From assembly GCA_046260155.1 (NCBI GenBank), contig JBJYXV010000063.1, positions 1 to 64,000 on the forward strand: 64,000 nt of DNA, given 5' to 3'. Within the stretch, counting starts at the first letter, position 1, and each line of letters opens with the position of its first letter. The stretch is from PFL25 sp046260155. Its GTDB lineage: Bacteria; Chloroflexota; Anaerolineae; Anaerolineales; UBA4823. The position numbers and the translations under genes were made by a program. The notes beneath the pieces are model-generated. The model did no database searches. It was given only the letters and a program-made list of their open reading frames with translations, and was not told where the DNA came from. Below are positions 35,730-44,650 of the stretch, piece by piece.

Positions 35730-36718
35730 CCCAGATTGCCCTGGCGATAGGTTTAGCAGGTGTAAGCTTCCTGCTCGCAGTAATCTGGGGACCTCCGCTG
35801 CTGCGAGTATTGAGGCATTACAAGATTGGCGAAACGATTCGCATTGAAGGACCTGAACGGCATTATACGAAGCAGGGAACACCCACAATGGGCGGAATCA
35901 TGATCGTTGTCCCGGTAATCTTTGTTACCCTGCTGATGAATGCCGCGACCCTGCTAGGATTCAATGTCACGGGTACGTCCATCTTGTTGCCACTCGGTGT
36001 GATGGTCATATTTTCACTCCTGGGCATGATTGATGATTGGGAAGGCATTCGAGGACCGAGAAGAGGGATCGGCATGCGTGCCCGGGTGAAGTTTCCACTC
36101 CAAATTCTCTTGGCTACCATCGTTGCGATTGGCCTGGTTTACTTCCTGGATGTTCCCCAGCTGTACATCCCAGGTGCAAAAAAAGCTGTTGACATCGGGT
36201 TCTGGTATTTCCCTTTGGCGGTCTTCTTAATTGTAGGGACTTCAAATGCCATGAATTTTACTGATGGCTTGGATGGTTTGGCAGGCCTGATCTCGGCTAC
36301 CGCTTTTGTCGCTTACGGAGCCATTGCTTTACTGCAAGGTCAGATCTTCCTGGCAAGATTTTGCTTCATCCTGGCTGGAGCGACTTTTGGTTTCCTCTGG
36401 TTCAATGTCCATCCTGCAGATTTATTCATGGGTGATACCGGTTCACTGCCTTTGGGGGCTACATTAGCAGTAGTAGCTATGATGACAGGTCATTGGATCC
36501 TCTTGCCTTTGATTGCAGTGATCCCGGTTAGTGAAACATTAAGTGTGATTCTTCAAATTGCCTATTTCAGATTGACTGGTGGCAGGCGAATGTTCAAAAT
36601 GGTACCCATACATCACCACTTCGAGCTGAGTGGATGGAGTGAAACCCAAATCGTTCAACGCTTCTGGTTGATCAGCTTGTTGTTTGCTATGTTCGGGATT
36701 GCTCTGGCAATTACCTAG
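35726..36718 (+). CDS. mraY: phospho-N-acetylmuramoyl-pentapeptide-transferase
   Basis: A 330-residue polytopic membrane enzyme that forms lipid I. The catalytic-site blocks are visible: TPTMGGIMI near residue 53, GMIDDWEGI near residue 100, NFTDGLDGLAGL near residue 170, and the HHHFELSGWSE loop near residue 292. About ten membrane segments are expected. ATGA overlap with murF; murD follows 34 nt later. Confidence 0.97.
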   Translation: MTQIALAIGLAGVSFLLAVIWGPPLLRVLRHYKIGETIRIEGPERHYTKQGTPTMGGIMIVVPVIFVTLLMNAATLLGFNVTGTSILLPLGVMVIFSLLGMIDDWEGIRGPRRGIGMRARVKFPLQILLATIVAIGLVYFLDVPQLYIPGAKKAVDIGFWYFPLAVFLIVGTSNAMNFTDGLDGLAGLISATAFVAYGAIALLQGQIFLARFCFILAGATFGFLWFNVHPADLFMGDTGSLPLGATLAVVAMMTGHWILLPLIAVIPVSETLSVILQIAYFRLTGGRRMFKMVPIHHHFELSGWSETQIVQRFWLISLLFAMFGIALAIT

Positions 36719-36752
36719 CGGAGAAATGAGAAAGAATTGACTGCGACTTCAT

Positions 36753-38246
36753 ATGTTTGTGATTAGCGATGTGGATGAGATGAAACTGGCAACGAGGTGG
36801 ACGAACAAAAAAGTCCTGGTGATCGGTATTGCCCGGCAGGGAATCGCCCTGACGCGCTATCTGTCTAATCATGGCGCTAACTTGATCGTAAACGACCAGC
36901 GAACTTTCGAGCAACTTGGTGATGCCTGTGAGAAATTGGCAGATTTACAGGTTAAATGGGTTGTTGGGAGTCATCCACTTTCCATCCTGGAAGGAGTCGA
37001 CCTGGTGTGCATCTCAGGTGGTGTTCCACTCGATAATCCGCTTGTATTGGAAGCGAAAAGGCGAAATATACCGATATCCAATGATTCCCAGATATTCCTG
37101 GAAGAGTGTCCATGCAAGGTGGTCGGTATAACCGGTTCAGCTGGGAAAACCACTACAACAACAATCGTAGGATTAATTGCACTGGCTGCTGTAGAAAAGA
37201 TGAGAGGTGATTCAAAGGTAAAAGGATCAAGTCATCCAAGATTTATCCCATATGATTCGAAATCAAAAGTATGGGTAGGAGGCAATATTGGTTCCCCGCT
37301 AATTTCTAAAGTTGACCAGATGCATGAGAATGATCTGGCAATTATGGAATTGTCGAGCTTTCAACTCGAAGTTATGCGGAGTTCACCTGAAGTCGCTGCG
37401 ATTCTCAACATCACACCAAATCATCTCGACCGGCATGAAACAATGGACAATTATGTTGCAGCAAAAGCCAGAATCATCGGATTTCAATCTTCGCAGGATA
37501 TCGCGGTATTAAACTTTGATGATCCCATTGTTCGCAGACTTGCGGAGGATATAAACGGGGAGTTGGTGGTTTTCAGCAACCAGAAAATTAACCAAGATTC
37601 TACGTGTGTTTACTTTGATCCTGGTTCCCAATCTGTGTTGATCGATTATCCAGACCAGTGGGGATTAAATTCTGAAAAAATTATCCATCGCCAGGCAATA
37701 CCTTTGCGTGGCGAGCATAACCTGATGAATGTAATCGGTGCGTGTGCAATCGCTGCAGCATGTGGTTTTCCTCCAAGTGCGATGGAAATTGGGGTTAGGA
37801 ATTTCCAGGGTATACCACACCGCCTGGAATTTGTTCGCTCGTGGCACGGCGCAGATTGGTACAACGATTCAATTGCCACGGCACCCGAACGTACAATTGC
37901 AGCCTTAAATTCATTCAATGAGCCGATCATCTTGCTGGCAGGTGGCCGCGATAAAAAACTTCCATGGGATGAATTTGCTGCTCTGGTGTGCCGGCGGGTT
38001 AAGCATCTGATTTTATTTGGTGAAGCTGCAGAAGTAATTTCTGCGGCACTGACCCAGTATGAGCAGGAATCAAAGATAAAAGTGACCTATTGTCTTGGAT
38101 TGCAAGAGGCAGTTAAAACCGCTGCAACCATCGTTGAACCTGGGGATGTGGTCTTGCTTTCGCCTGGTGGTACAAGTTTTGATGAATTTACTGATTTTGA
38201 ACAACGAGGGGAGGAGTTTAAGAAATGGATCATGGAGCTAGAATGA
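36753..38246 (+). CDS. murD: UDP-N-acetylmuramoylalanine-D-glutamate ligase
   Basis: A 497-residue MurD, longer than the usual about 450. The N-terminal Rossmann part (KKVLVIGIARQGIALTRYL), the P-loop GITGSAGKTTTTTI near residue 125 and the ADWYNDSIATAPERTIAAL block are clear. Between the P-loop helix and VGGNIGSPLI there is an insertion of roughly 20 polar residues (around 145-168). The start is uncertain: ATG at 36753 is used, ATG at 36780 is also possible. Confidence 0.93.
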   Translation: MFVISDVDEMKLATRWTNKKVLVIGIARQGIALTRYLSNHGANLIVNDQRTFEQLGDACEKLADLQVKWVVGSHPLSILEGVDLVCISGGVPLDNPLVLEAKRRNIPISNDSQIFLEECPCKVVGITGSAGKTTTTTIVGLIALAAVEKMRGDSKVKGSSHPRFIPYDSKSKVWVGGNIGSPLISKVDQMHENDLAIMELSSFQLEVMRSSPEVAAILNITPNHLDRHETMDNYVAAKARIIGFQSSQDIAVLNFDDPIVRRLAEDINGELVVFSNQKINQDSTCVYFDPGSQSVLIDYPDQWGLNSEKIIHRQAIPLRGEHNLMNVIGACAIAAACGFPPSAMEIGVRNFQGIPHRLEFVRSWHGADWYNDSIATAPERTIAALNSFNEPIILLAGGRDKKLPWDEFAALVCRRVKHLILFGEAAEVISAALTQYEQESKIKVTYCLGLQEAVKTAATIVEPGDVVLLSPGGTSFDEFTDFEQRGEEFKKWIMELE

Positions 38247-39490
38247 ATATGGGTAGGGAAAATACTTCCGTAAAAAATAACCAAAAGTCAGCCTGGCGAC
38301 CACCCCGCATCAAGCTGGACATATGGTTAGTGATAGTTGTCTTTATCCTATTGGTATTTGGACTGTTGATGGTTTATTCTGCCAGCACAGATTATTCGAT
38401 GGTGGTTCTGGGAGAAGCACCCAGCTATATGTTCAGAAGGCAGATGCTTTTTGCGCTGACGGGTATCCTCATTGCAGCATTACTGGCATGGTTTGATTAT
38501 CACCGCTTCAGGAAGCTGGCAATCCCAATCATTGTCTTTACAATCGTCGGATTGACAGCAGTGCTTTTTATTAATGAAGTGATCAATAATGCTGCCCGCA
38601 CTCTTTTCCAGGGCTCTGGGCAGCCATCAGAATTCGCAAAATTAGCAGTAGTTATTTATCTTGCCATTTGGCTATTTGCCAGAAAAGAACAGCTGAGCAA
38701 TGTTAGCTTTGGCCTTTTGCCTCTCGGTGTAATCTTGGGTATCATCGGTGGATTAATCTTGCTCCAACCAGACCTCAGCGCCACAGTCACCATCTTTATT
38801 ATTGGTGGAATTATGTTCTTCCTGGCAGGTGGGGATATTCGCCAGATTGTACTGTTTTTAGTTGTTGGCACCCTTGTAGGTTGGATTGTTTTCACATTCC
38901 ATCCAACAGGCAGCCAGCGCTTATCGGAGTACATCGTCAGTATCCAGGACCTGACTCAAGCACCGCTTCACCTATCACGTTCCTTGGAGGCATTGGTAAA
39001 AGGCAGTTGGTTTGGAGTTGGGATTGGGCGTGCAGAAACAAAATTAACTGGTCTGCCCGTACCACCAACGGACAGCATCTTTGCGGTCATCGGTGAAGAA
39101 GTCGGGATTTTGGGTTCATCTCTCGTGGTCTTATTGAATGTTATCTTACTGTGGAGGGGATTAAAAATTGCTCAAGCAGCGCCGGATGGATTGGGAAGAT
39201 TGCTGGCAGCAGGATTGAGTATCTGGTTGGCAGTCGAAGCTTTTATTAATATGGCAGTCATCGTAGGATTAGTTCCTTTCGCGGGAAATGCATTGCCTTT
39301 CATCAGTTACGGAGGTTCAAACTTATTAGTCTCTTTGGCCGCGATCGGTATATTGTTGAATATTTCGCGGGTATCAGCCAGTACCCAGGAAGAGGAAGAG
39401 AGGTCCCTTGATGCGGTTATTGATCTGCGCCGGCGGAACAGGCGGTGGGGTGTATCCAGCACTCGCCGTACTAAAGGCGCTACAGGATAA
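38243..39490 (+). CDS. ftsW: peptidoglycan glycosyltransferase FtsW (SEDS family)
   Basis: A 415-residue SEDS-family polymerase with about ten membrane segments, acting with FtsI at the septum. Signatures are VYSASTDYS near the N-terminus, ALVKGSWFGVGIGRAETK and the GGSNLLVSLAAIGILLN region with the preceding FISYGG. The ATG at 38243 is chosen because it makes an ATGA overlap with murD and has GGAG upstream; ATG at 38225 also has a good site. The last 80 nt overlap murG in a different frame. Confidence 0.94.
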   Translation: MNMGRENTSVKNNQKSAWRPPRIKLDIWLVIVVFILLVFGLLMVYSASTDYSMVVLGEAPSYMFRRQMLFALTGILIAALLAWFDYHRFRKLAIPIIVFTIVGLTAVLFINEVINNAARTLFQGSGQPSEFAKLAVVIYLAIWLFARKEQLSNVSFGLLPLGVILGIIGGLILLQPDLSATVTIFIIGGIMFFLAGGDIRQIVLFLVVGTLVGWIVFTFHPTGSQRLSEYIVSIQDLTQAPLHLSRSLEALVKGSWFGVGIGRAETKLTGLPVPPTDSIFAVIGEEVGILGSSLVVLLNVILLWRGLKIAQAAPDGLGRLLAAGLSIWLAVEAFINMAVIVGLVPFAGNALPFISYGGSNLLVSLAAIGILLNISRVSASTQEEEERSLDAVIDLRRRNRRWGVSSTRRTKGATG

Positions 39491-40538
39491 AGTGCAGCTT
39501 GACGCACTTTGGATTGGCGGAGAAGGAGGTATTGAGGTTGATTTGTTATCCAGGGAAGATATCCCCTTCACAGCGATCCCAGCTGCAGGCTTGCATGGAG
39601 TTGGATTGAGATCATTTCCGGGAAATTTATGGAGAATTTTCAAAGGTTTCTTGTCCGCACGAAGAATTATCAGAGATTTTCACCCTCAGGTGATTTTTTC
39701 AACGGGTGGTTACCTGGTGGTGCCTGTTGTAGCTGCAAGTCGCTTGAATTTGATGCAAAAAAGGGATCCGAAGGTTGCGGTTTATGTACCAGATATTGAA
39801 CCAGGATTGGCATTGCGTTTTGCAGCACGGTTTTCCGATCAGGTTTTTCTAACAGTCAGGGATTCGATGGATTATTTTGACGAACAGCTAAATTTATTGG
39901 TAACGGGTTATCCCACACGCCTGAGCATGGTTGAGGTGGTTCGAGAAGACGATCTCGATTTGTTTGGGCTTCTCAGTGATATCCCGACAGTGCTGGTTTT
40001 TGGTGGTAGCAAAGGCGCCCGATCGATCAACCGGGCAATAACAGCCTGTTTACATGAATTGCTGCAGGATACGCAGATAATTCATATCACCGGTCAGCTT
40101 GATTGGCCAGATATTAAAGGAATTTCTAAGAAGTTGCCACCAGAGCTAAGAAGTCGATACCATGCATACCAATATCTGCATAATGAAATGGGAGCAGCTC
40201 TGAGTGCTGCAGATCTGGTGGTTTCACGTGCTGGAGCGTCCATTTTGGGTGAATTTCCACTTTATGGGTTACCCGCGATATTAGTTCCATATCCGCACGC
40301 TTGGCGGTACCAGGAAGTCAACGCAAACTACCTCGAAACAAGAGGAGCAGCGCTGGTGTTGCAGGATTACGATCTGGAAGTCCATTTGCTTTCAACAATC
40401 CGTAAGCTGATTCATGACCATGAAATGAGGAATGAAATGAGCCAGGCGATGTCTTCCCTGGCAACTCCACAGGCAGCAGAATCGATCGCCAATGCCTTAC
40501 TTGGATTGGTACCGGTTTCCAACCCTGGAAGGATGTAA
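39411..40538 (+). CDS. murG: UDP-GlcNAc:lipid I GlcNAc transferase MurG
   Basis: A 375-residue glycosyltransferase that makes lipid II. The N-terminal loop reads AGGTGGGVYPALAVL: the histidine that normally follows GGTGG (residue 13 here) is a glycine. Other motifs fit: GYPTR near residue 167, FGGSKGARSINRAI near residue 197, and RAGASILGEF with the later QEVNANYL. AGAGG precedes the ATG at 39411. It begins inside the 3' end of ftsW, overlapping it by 80 nt. Confidence 0.92.
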   Translation: MRLLICAGGTGGGVYPALAVLKALQDKVQLDALWIGGEGGIEVDLLSREDIPFTAIPAAGLHGVGLRSFPGNLWRIFKGFLSARRIIRDFHPQVIFSTGGYLVVPVVAASRLNLMQKRDPKVAVYVPDIEPGLALRFAARFSDQVFLTVRDSMDYFDEQLNLLVTGYPTRLSMVEVVREDDLDLFGLLSDIPTVLVFGGSKGARSINRAITACLHELLQDTQIIHITGQLDWPDIKGISKKLPPELRSRYHAYQYLHNEMGAALSAADLVVSRAGASILGEFPLYGLPAILVPYPHAWRYQEVNANYLETRGAALVLQDYDLEVHLLSTIRKLIHDHEMRNEMSQAMSSLATPQAAESIANALLGLVPVSNPGRM

Positions 40539-40541
40539 TCA

Positions 40542-41078
40542 ATGGTTAGTCTAACAGTCTTATTCTGGCTCTTTCTCATTTTATTTGCGATCATCGGCGC
40601 GATGCGCGGCTGGGCAAAGGAAATCCTGGTTACATTCAGCGTTTTGCTGGCAATATTCATCATCGTATTGATGCAGACTTACATGCCGCTTTTATCACCA
40701 GATTCGAGCATTTCACAATCTAGTCGCTTCTGGATTCAAACCGGAGTAATTACTTTACTCGTATTTTTTGGATACCAGACCCCGAACTTGAGAGCTCTAG
40801 CTGGGCCTCGATTTGCGCGGGATAGGGTCCAGGATGTTCTACTGGGATTGATTTTAGGTGCGGTAAATGGTTATCTTATTATCGGATCAATTTGGTATTA
40901 CATGGCCGAAGCTGGCTATCCGTTTCAACCATATTTCATACCCCCAGATGCGAACACCGCGATGGGACAAGCTGCCTTGGCTCTATTAGAGAAAATGCCA
41001 CCAGTGTATCTCGTTCCGCCCTGGATATATTTCGCTGTGGCGGTGGCATTCTTGTTTGTGGTTGTGGTTTTCATCTAA
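40542..41078 (+). CDS. CvpA-like integral membrane protein
   Basis: A 178-residue membrane protein with about four helices. It starts LTVLFWLFLILFAIIGAMRG, where GAMRGWAKE resembles the loop of CvpA-family proteins (colicin V production / cell-wall stress). Its presence between murG and murC is not standard. It begins 3 nt after murG and its stop overlaps the murC start by one base (TAATG), so it is translationally built into the cluster and may take part in envelope synthesis. Confidence 0.65.
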   Translation: MVSLTVLFWLFLILFAIIGAMRGWAKEILVTFSVLLAIFIIVLMQTYMPLLSPDSSISQSSRFWIQTGVITLLVFFGYQTPNLRALAGPRFARDRVQDVLLGLILGAVNGYLIIGSIWYYMAEAGYPFQPYFIPPDANTAMGQAALALLEKMPPVYLVPPWIYFAVAVAFLFVVVVFI

Positions 41079-42487
41079 TGACGCATGTCCATCTGATCGG
41101 GATAGGAGGCAGTGGTTTGTCTGCAATAGGCAGGTTTTTGATCGAAAGAGGATACAAAGTGAGTGGATCTGATCTTGAATTATCTCCCTATGCCAGGGAA
41201 TTGGAAAACCTGGGCGCCGAGGTATTTATTGGTCATAAACCGGATCAGATCAAAGGTGCAGACCTCGTGCTGCGGTCTTCTGCGATCCCAGAAAATAATG
41301 TAGAAGTAATGGCGGCCAAAGAAAAAGGTATACCTGTTTATAAAAGATCTGAATTTCTCGGAAAGATCATCGCTGATTCTGTATGCGTGGCGGTTGCAGG
41401 TTCGCACGGCAAGACAACCACCACTGCGATGATCAGCTGGATGTTGACTGCTTTAGATCAAGATCCGTCCTATTTAATTGGTGGCAAATCTAAGAATTTA
41501 TCCACGAATGCCCACGCAGGAACCGGGCCAGTTTTTGTAATCGAAGCGGATGAATATGATTATATGTTCCTGGGGCTGAAACCACATATTGCAGTGATTA
41601 CCAATATTGAGTATGACCACCCGGATTGCTTCCCGGCGGAAAAGGATTTTTATGATGCCTTTGTCCGCTTTCTGCGCCAGTTAGATAGAAATGGGAAGCT
41701 CATTGCGTGTAGAGATGATAAATTAACTGCGCAGATCATCGAATATACAGCTGAGAATCTGGATCTTCCCTCCTATACTTATGGTTTTGAGGGTGGTGAG
41801 GTCCACCCTGAGACAGAGTTTAGTGCAAAAGGTCTCGTTCTGAACCAGCTCGGTGGGTATGATTTTGATGTATATCTAGCCCAGAATTTCCTCACAAAAA
41901 TCTCTTTGAAGGTACCCGGGGTACATAATGTATATAACGCAACGGCTTGTCTTGCAGTTGCCTATCTTCTAGAACTGCCAGTTGAAATTGCCGCACAATC
42001 TTTAAGTGATTTTAAAGGCACCGAAAGACGTTTTGAACTTCTCGCTGAAGTTTCTGGGATCTCAGTGATAGATGATTATGCTCACCATCCAACGGAAATT
42101 AAAGCGACGATCGATGCAGCTCGCAAACGGTATCCAGATCGAGAAATATGGGCTGTCTGGCAGCCACATACCTATTCTCGAATAGAAACACTTTTTAATG
42201 ATTACCTGACTGCATTTCAAGCAGCAGACCATGTTCTGGTCACCGAGATATTTGCTTCAAGAGAAACAAAAAGAAATGATGATTCTGCTATTGAAATTGT
42301 GAAATCCATGCAGCACCAGGACGTCCATTACCTGGAAAGTAACGTTCTCGTAGTGGATTACCTGGTGAATCACTTGAATCCCGGGGACGTCGTCCTTGTG
42401 TTGTCAGCCGGTGATGCAAATCAAATAAGCTTGCAACTCGTAGAAAAATTATCGCGAAATGGCAACGGAGCAGGATCTCGGAACTAA
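41078..42487 (+). CDS. murC: UDP-N-acetylmuramate-L-alanine ligase
   Basis: A 469-residue Mur ligase that adds the first amino acid (L-Ala). The N-terminal VHLIGIGGSGLSAIGRFL, the P-loop VAGSHGKTTTTAMI near residue 107 and the block GTERRFELLAEVSGISVIDD, followed by DYAHHPTEIKATI, are typical. The ATG at 41078 overlaps the stop of the upstream membrane protein. The frame is open far upstream, but that part lies inside the CvpA-like gene and is not coding. Confidence 0.96.
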   Translation: MTHVHLIGIGGSGLSAIGRFLIERGYKVSGSDLELSPYARELENLGAEVFIGHKPDQIKGADLVLRSSAIPENNVEVMAAKEKGIPVYKRSEFLGKIIADSVCVAVAGSHGKTTTTAMISWMLTALDQDPSYLIGGKSKNLSTNAHAGTGPVFVIEADEYDYMFLGLKPHIAVITNIEYDHPDCFPAEKDFYDAFVRFLRQLDRNGKLIACRDDKLTAQIIEYTAENLDLPSYTYGFEGGEVHPETEFSAKGLVLNQLGGYDFDVYLAQNFLTKISLKVPGVHNVYNATACLAVAYLLELPVEIAAQSLSDFKGTERRFELLAEVSGISVIDDYAHHPTEIKATIDAARKRYPDREIWAVWQPHTYSRIETLFNDYLTAFQAADHVLVTEIFASRETKRNDDSAIEIVKSMQHQDVHYLESNVLVVDYLVNHLNPGDVVLVLSAGDANQISLQLVEKLSRNGNGAGSRN

Positions 42488-42488
42488 G

Positions 42489-43511
42489 ATGCTTAAATCA
42501 TTCAGCATTGAGAAACTAGAAGAGAGATTTGGCCTGGGTTTTAGGTCAAATATTTCACTTGCTCCTTATACCTCTGCACGCATTGGTGGATTGGCAGATG
42601 GAATGCTGACTGCGAATTCAATAGATGATTTAGTTGAGATGGTCACATACCTCTGGGAAGAGGAACTTCCTTTCATTATCCTGGGAGGGGGTTCGAATGT
42701 ACTGGTGAGTGATGCCGGAGTCCGTGGAATAGTTCTGCTCAACAAAGCGCGAAAAGTGGTGTTCGATGAAGAAGTAGATCCGCCAACTGTATGGGCTGCC
42801 TCCGGCACAAATTTTGGTCAGCTATCTAGGCAAGCTGCAAAGCGTGGTCTTGGTGGCCTGGAATGGGCCTCTGGAATACCAGGAACAATTGGTGGTGCGA
42901 TCATCGGCAATGCAGGAGCACACGGTGGTGATGTAGCAGGAAATCTGTTGATGGCAGAAATCTTGCATCGTGAACTGGAGGACAACAGGTCCAATAATGG
43001 TAATTCACCGGAACTGGCGATCAGGCGCGAGGAATGGGGTCCAGACCTAATGAAGTTCTCCTATCGCTCAAGCCTCATCAAGGAGCAAAGTGCAAATAAA
43101 ATGCACACCGGTGATGAAGCAAAAATGGGGCGGTCGGAATTTGATCAACCATCCATGGTTATTCTAGCAGCATTAATGCAGCTTGCGCATAGTAAGCGAG
43201 ATCAAGTTGAAGCGCTGATCAATGAATACAATGCTCGCAGGAGAGAGACTCAACCTGCTGGTGCAAGCATGGGATCTATGTTCAAGAATCCTCCTGGAGA
43301 TTACGCAGGAAGGTTGATCGATGAGGCTGGATTGAAAGGCATCCGAGTGGGTGATGTTGCAATCAGTTCATTGCATGGAAATTTTTTCATCAATTACGGC
43401 AATGCACGTGCTGCCGATGTCTGGGAATTAATCAACCTCGCGCAGAATATAGTATCCAGTAAATTTGGGATCAATCTGGAGCTTGAGATCGAATTAATTG
43501 GAGCTTGGTAA
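42489..43511 (+). CDS. murB: UDP-N-acetylenolpyruvoylglucosamine reductase
   Basis: A 340-residue FAD enzyme that reduces UDP-GlcNAc-enolpyruvate to UDP-MurNAc. FAD-binding blocks PFIILGGGSNVLVSD and ASGIPGTIGGAIIGNAGAHG are clear, as is GSMFKNPPGDYAG with the catalytic serine. It is somewhat long, with a low-complexity stretch near residues 165-180. The ATG at 42489 comes one base after the murC stop; ATG at 42459 would overlap murC and has no ribosome-binding site. Confidence 0.95.
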   Translation: MLKSFSIEKLEERFGLGFRSNISLAPYTSARIGGLADGMLTANSIDDLVEMVTYLWEEELPFIILGGGSNVLVSDAGVRGIVLLNKARKVVFDEEVDPPTVWAASGTNFGQLSRQAAKRGLGGLEWASGIPGTIGGAIIGNAGAHGGDVAGNLLMAEILHRELEDNRSNNGNSPELAIRREEWGPDLMKFSYRSSLIKEQSANKMHTGDEAKMGRSEFDQPSMVILAALMQLAHSKRDQVEALINEYNARRRETQPAGASMGSMFKNPPGDYAGRLIDEAGLKGIRVGDVAISSLHGNFFINYGNARAADVWELINLAQNIVSSKFGINLELEIELIGAW

Positions 43512-43522
43512 TTTGAGAAATA

Positions 43523-44644
43523 ATGATGGCTGATCAGAGACTTAAAGTAGGCATAATTTTCGGTGGTCGATCTGGTGAACATGAAATTTCACTCCTGTCC
43601 GCTCGTTCGATCCTGTCAGTCATGAGTCCGGAAACGTATGATGTGGTCCAGATTGGAATTACCCATGAAGGAAATTGGTTGGTAGGCCAGAATGTCTTGG
43701 ATAAGTTCGCTTCCTCAGATCAATTAAATCAACTGTCAACGGCGGCTATCTTGCCAGATCCCGGATACGAAGGGTTGTTCGTCATCAGATCCACAGAGCA
43801 AGGTGAAATCATCGAGCAACTATCCAAACTGGATGTTGTTTTCCCGATATTACATGGAACCTACGGTGAGGATGGAACGATTCAAGGTTTATTTGAGCTT
43901 GCAGAAATCGCTTATGTTGGAGCGGGTGTTTTAGGTTCATCCGTTGGGATGGATAAAGGTGTTTTCCGGGATATTATGAATGCAAATGATATTCCTCAGG
44001 TGGACACGATTATCCTCCTGCGCAGAGAGGTTGAAAAATCTTTAAACGAAGTCGTTGAGCGTGCTGAAGCGCTTGCCCCTTACCCTTTATTCACAAAACC
44101 AGCAAATCTAGGTTCATCAGTCGGGATTACAAAATGCATGAACCGGTCTGATCTGGTAGAAGGACTGATGGAAGCTGCCCGCTTCGATCGCCGGGTGCTG
44201 GTTGAAAGGGGGATAAACGCTCGCGAGATCGAAGTGAGCGTTTTAGGCAATGATGATCCCATTGCCTCAGTGCCCGGTGAAATTGTTCCCGCAGCTGATT
44301 TCTACTCCTACGAGGCAAAGTACCTTGACGATCGTTCGGAATTGATAATTCCAGCCCCATTGCCATTTGAGGTTTCCCAGCAATTGAGGAATTTTGCCGT
44401 ACGAGCGTATAGAGCGGTTGATTGTGCTGGAATGGCCCGCATAGATTTTTTGCTTGATAAGGAAAGTGGCGAATTATTCTTGAATGAGATGAACACAATT
44501 CCTGGTTTCACCAAGATCAGCATGTATCCAAAATTATGGGAAGCAAGCGGCTTATCTTATGAGGATTTAGTAAAACGATTGATTGAATTAGCCATTGAAA
44601 GAAGATCTGAACGAGATAGGACTGAATGGCGGTATCAAAGGTAA
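43523..44644 (+). CDS. ddl: D-alanine-D-alanine ligase
   Basis: A 373-residue ATP-grasp ligase that makes D-Ala-D-Ala. The N-terminal FGGRSGEHEISLLSARS, the ILHGTYGEDGTIQG block and the omega-loop FYSYEAKYLDDRSEL are present; the tyrosine in this loop fits D-Ala-D-Ala rather than D-Ala-D-lactate specificity. The C-terminal ATP/metal site is FLNEMNTIPGFTKISMYPK. It starts 11 nt after murB. Confidence 0.96.
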   Translation: MMADQRLKVGIIFGGRSGEHEISLLSARSILSVMSPETYDVVQIGITHEGNWLVGQNVLDKFASSDQLNQLSTAAILPDPGYEGLFVIRSTEQGEIIEQLSKLDVVFPILHGTYGEDGTIQGLFELAEIAYVGAGVLGSSVGMDKGVFRDIMNANDIPQVDTIILLRREVEKSLNEVVERAEALAPYPLFTKPANLGSSVGITKCMNRSDLVEGLMEAARFDRRVLVERGINAREIEVSVLGNDDPIASVPGEIVPAADFYSYEAKYLDDRSELIIPAPLPFEVSQQLRNFAVRAYRAVDCAGMARIDFLLDKESGELFLNEMNTIPGFTKISMYPKLWEASGLSYEDLVKRLIELAIERRSERDRTEWRYQR

Positions 44645-44650
44645 TGAATT

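Noticed and set aside
40892..41077. An N-terminal extension of 62 residues in the murC frame
   Set aside because: It lies inside the CvpA-like gene in another frame; the ATG at 41078 gives a normal MurC start and a typical TAATG coupling.
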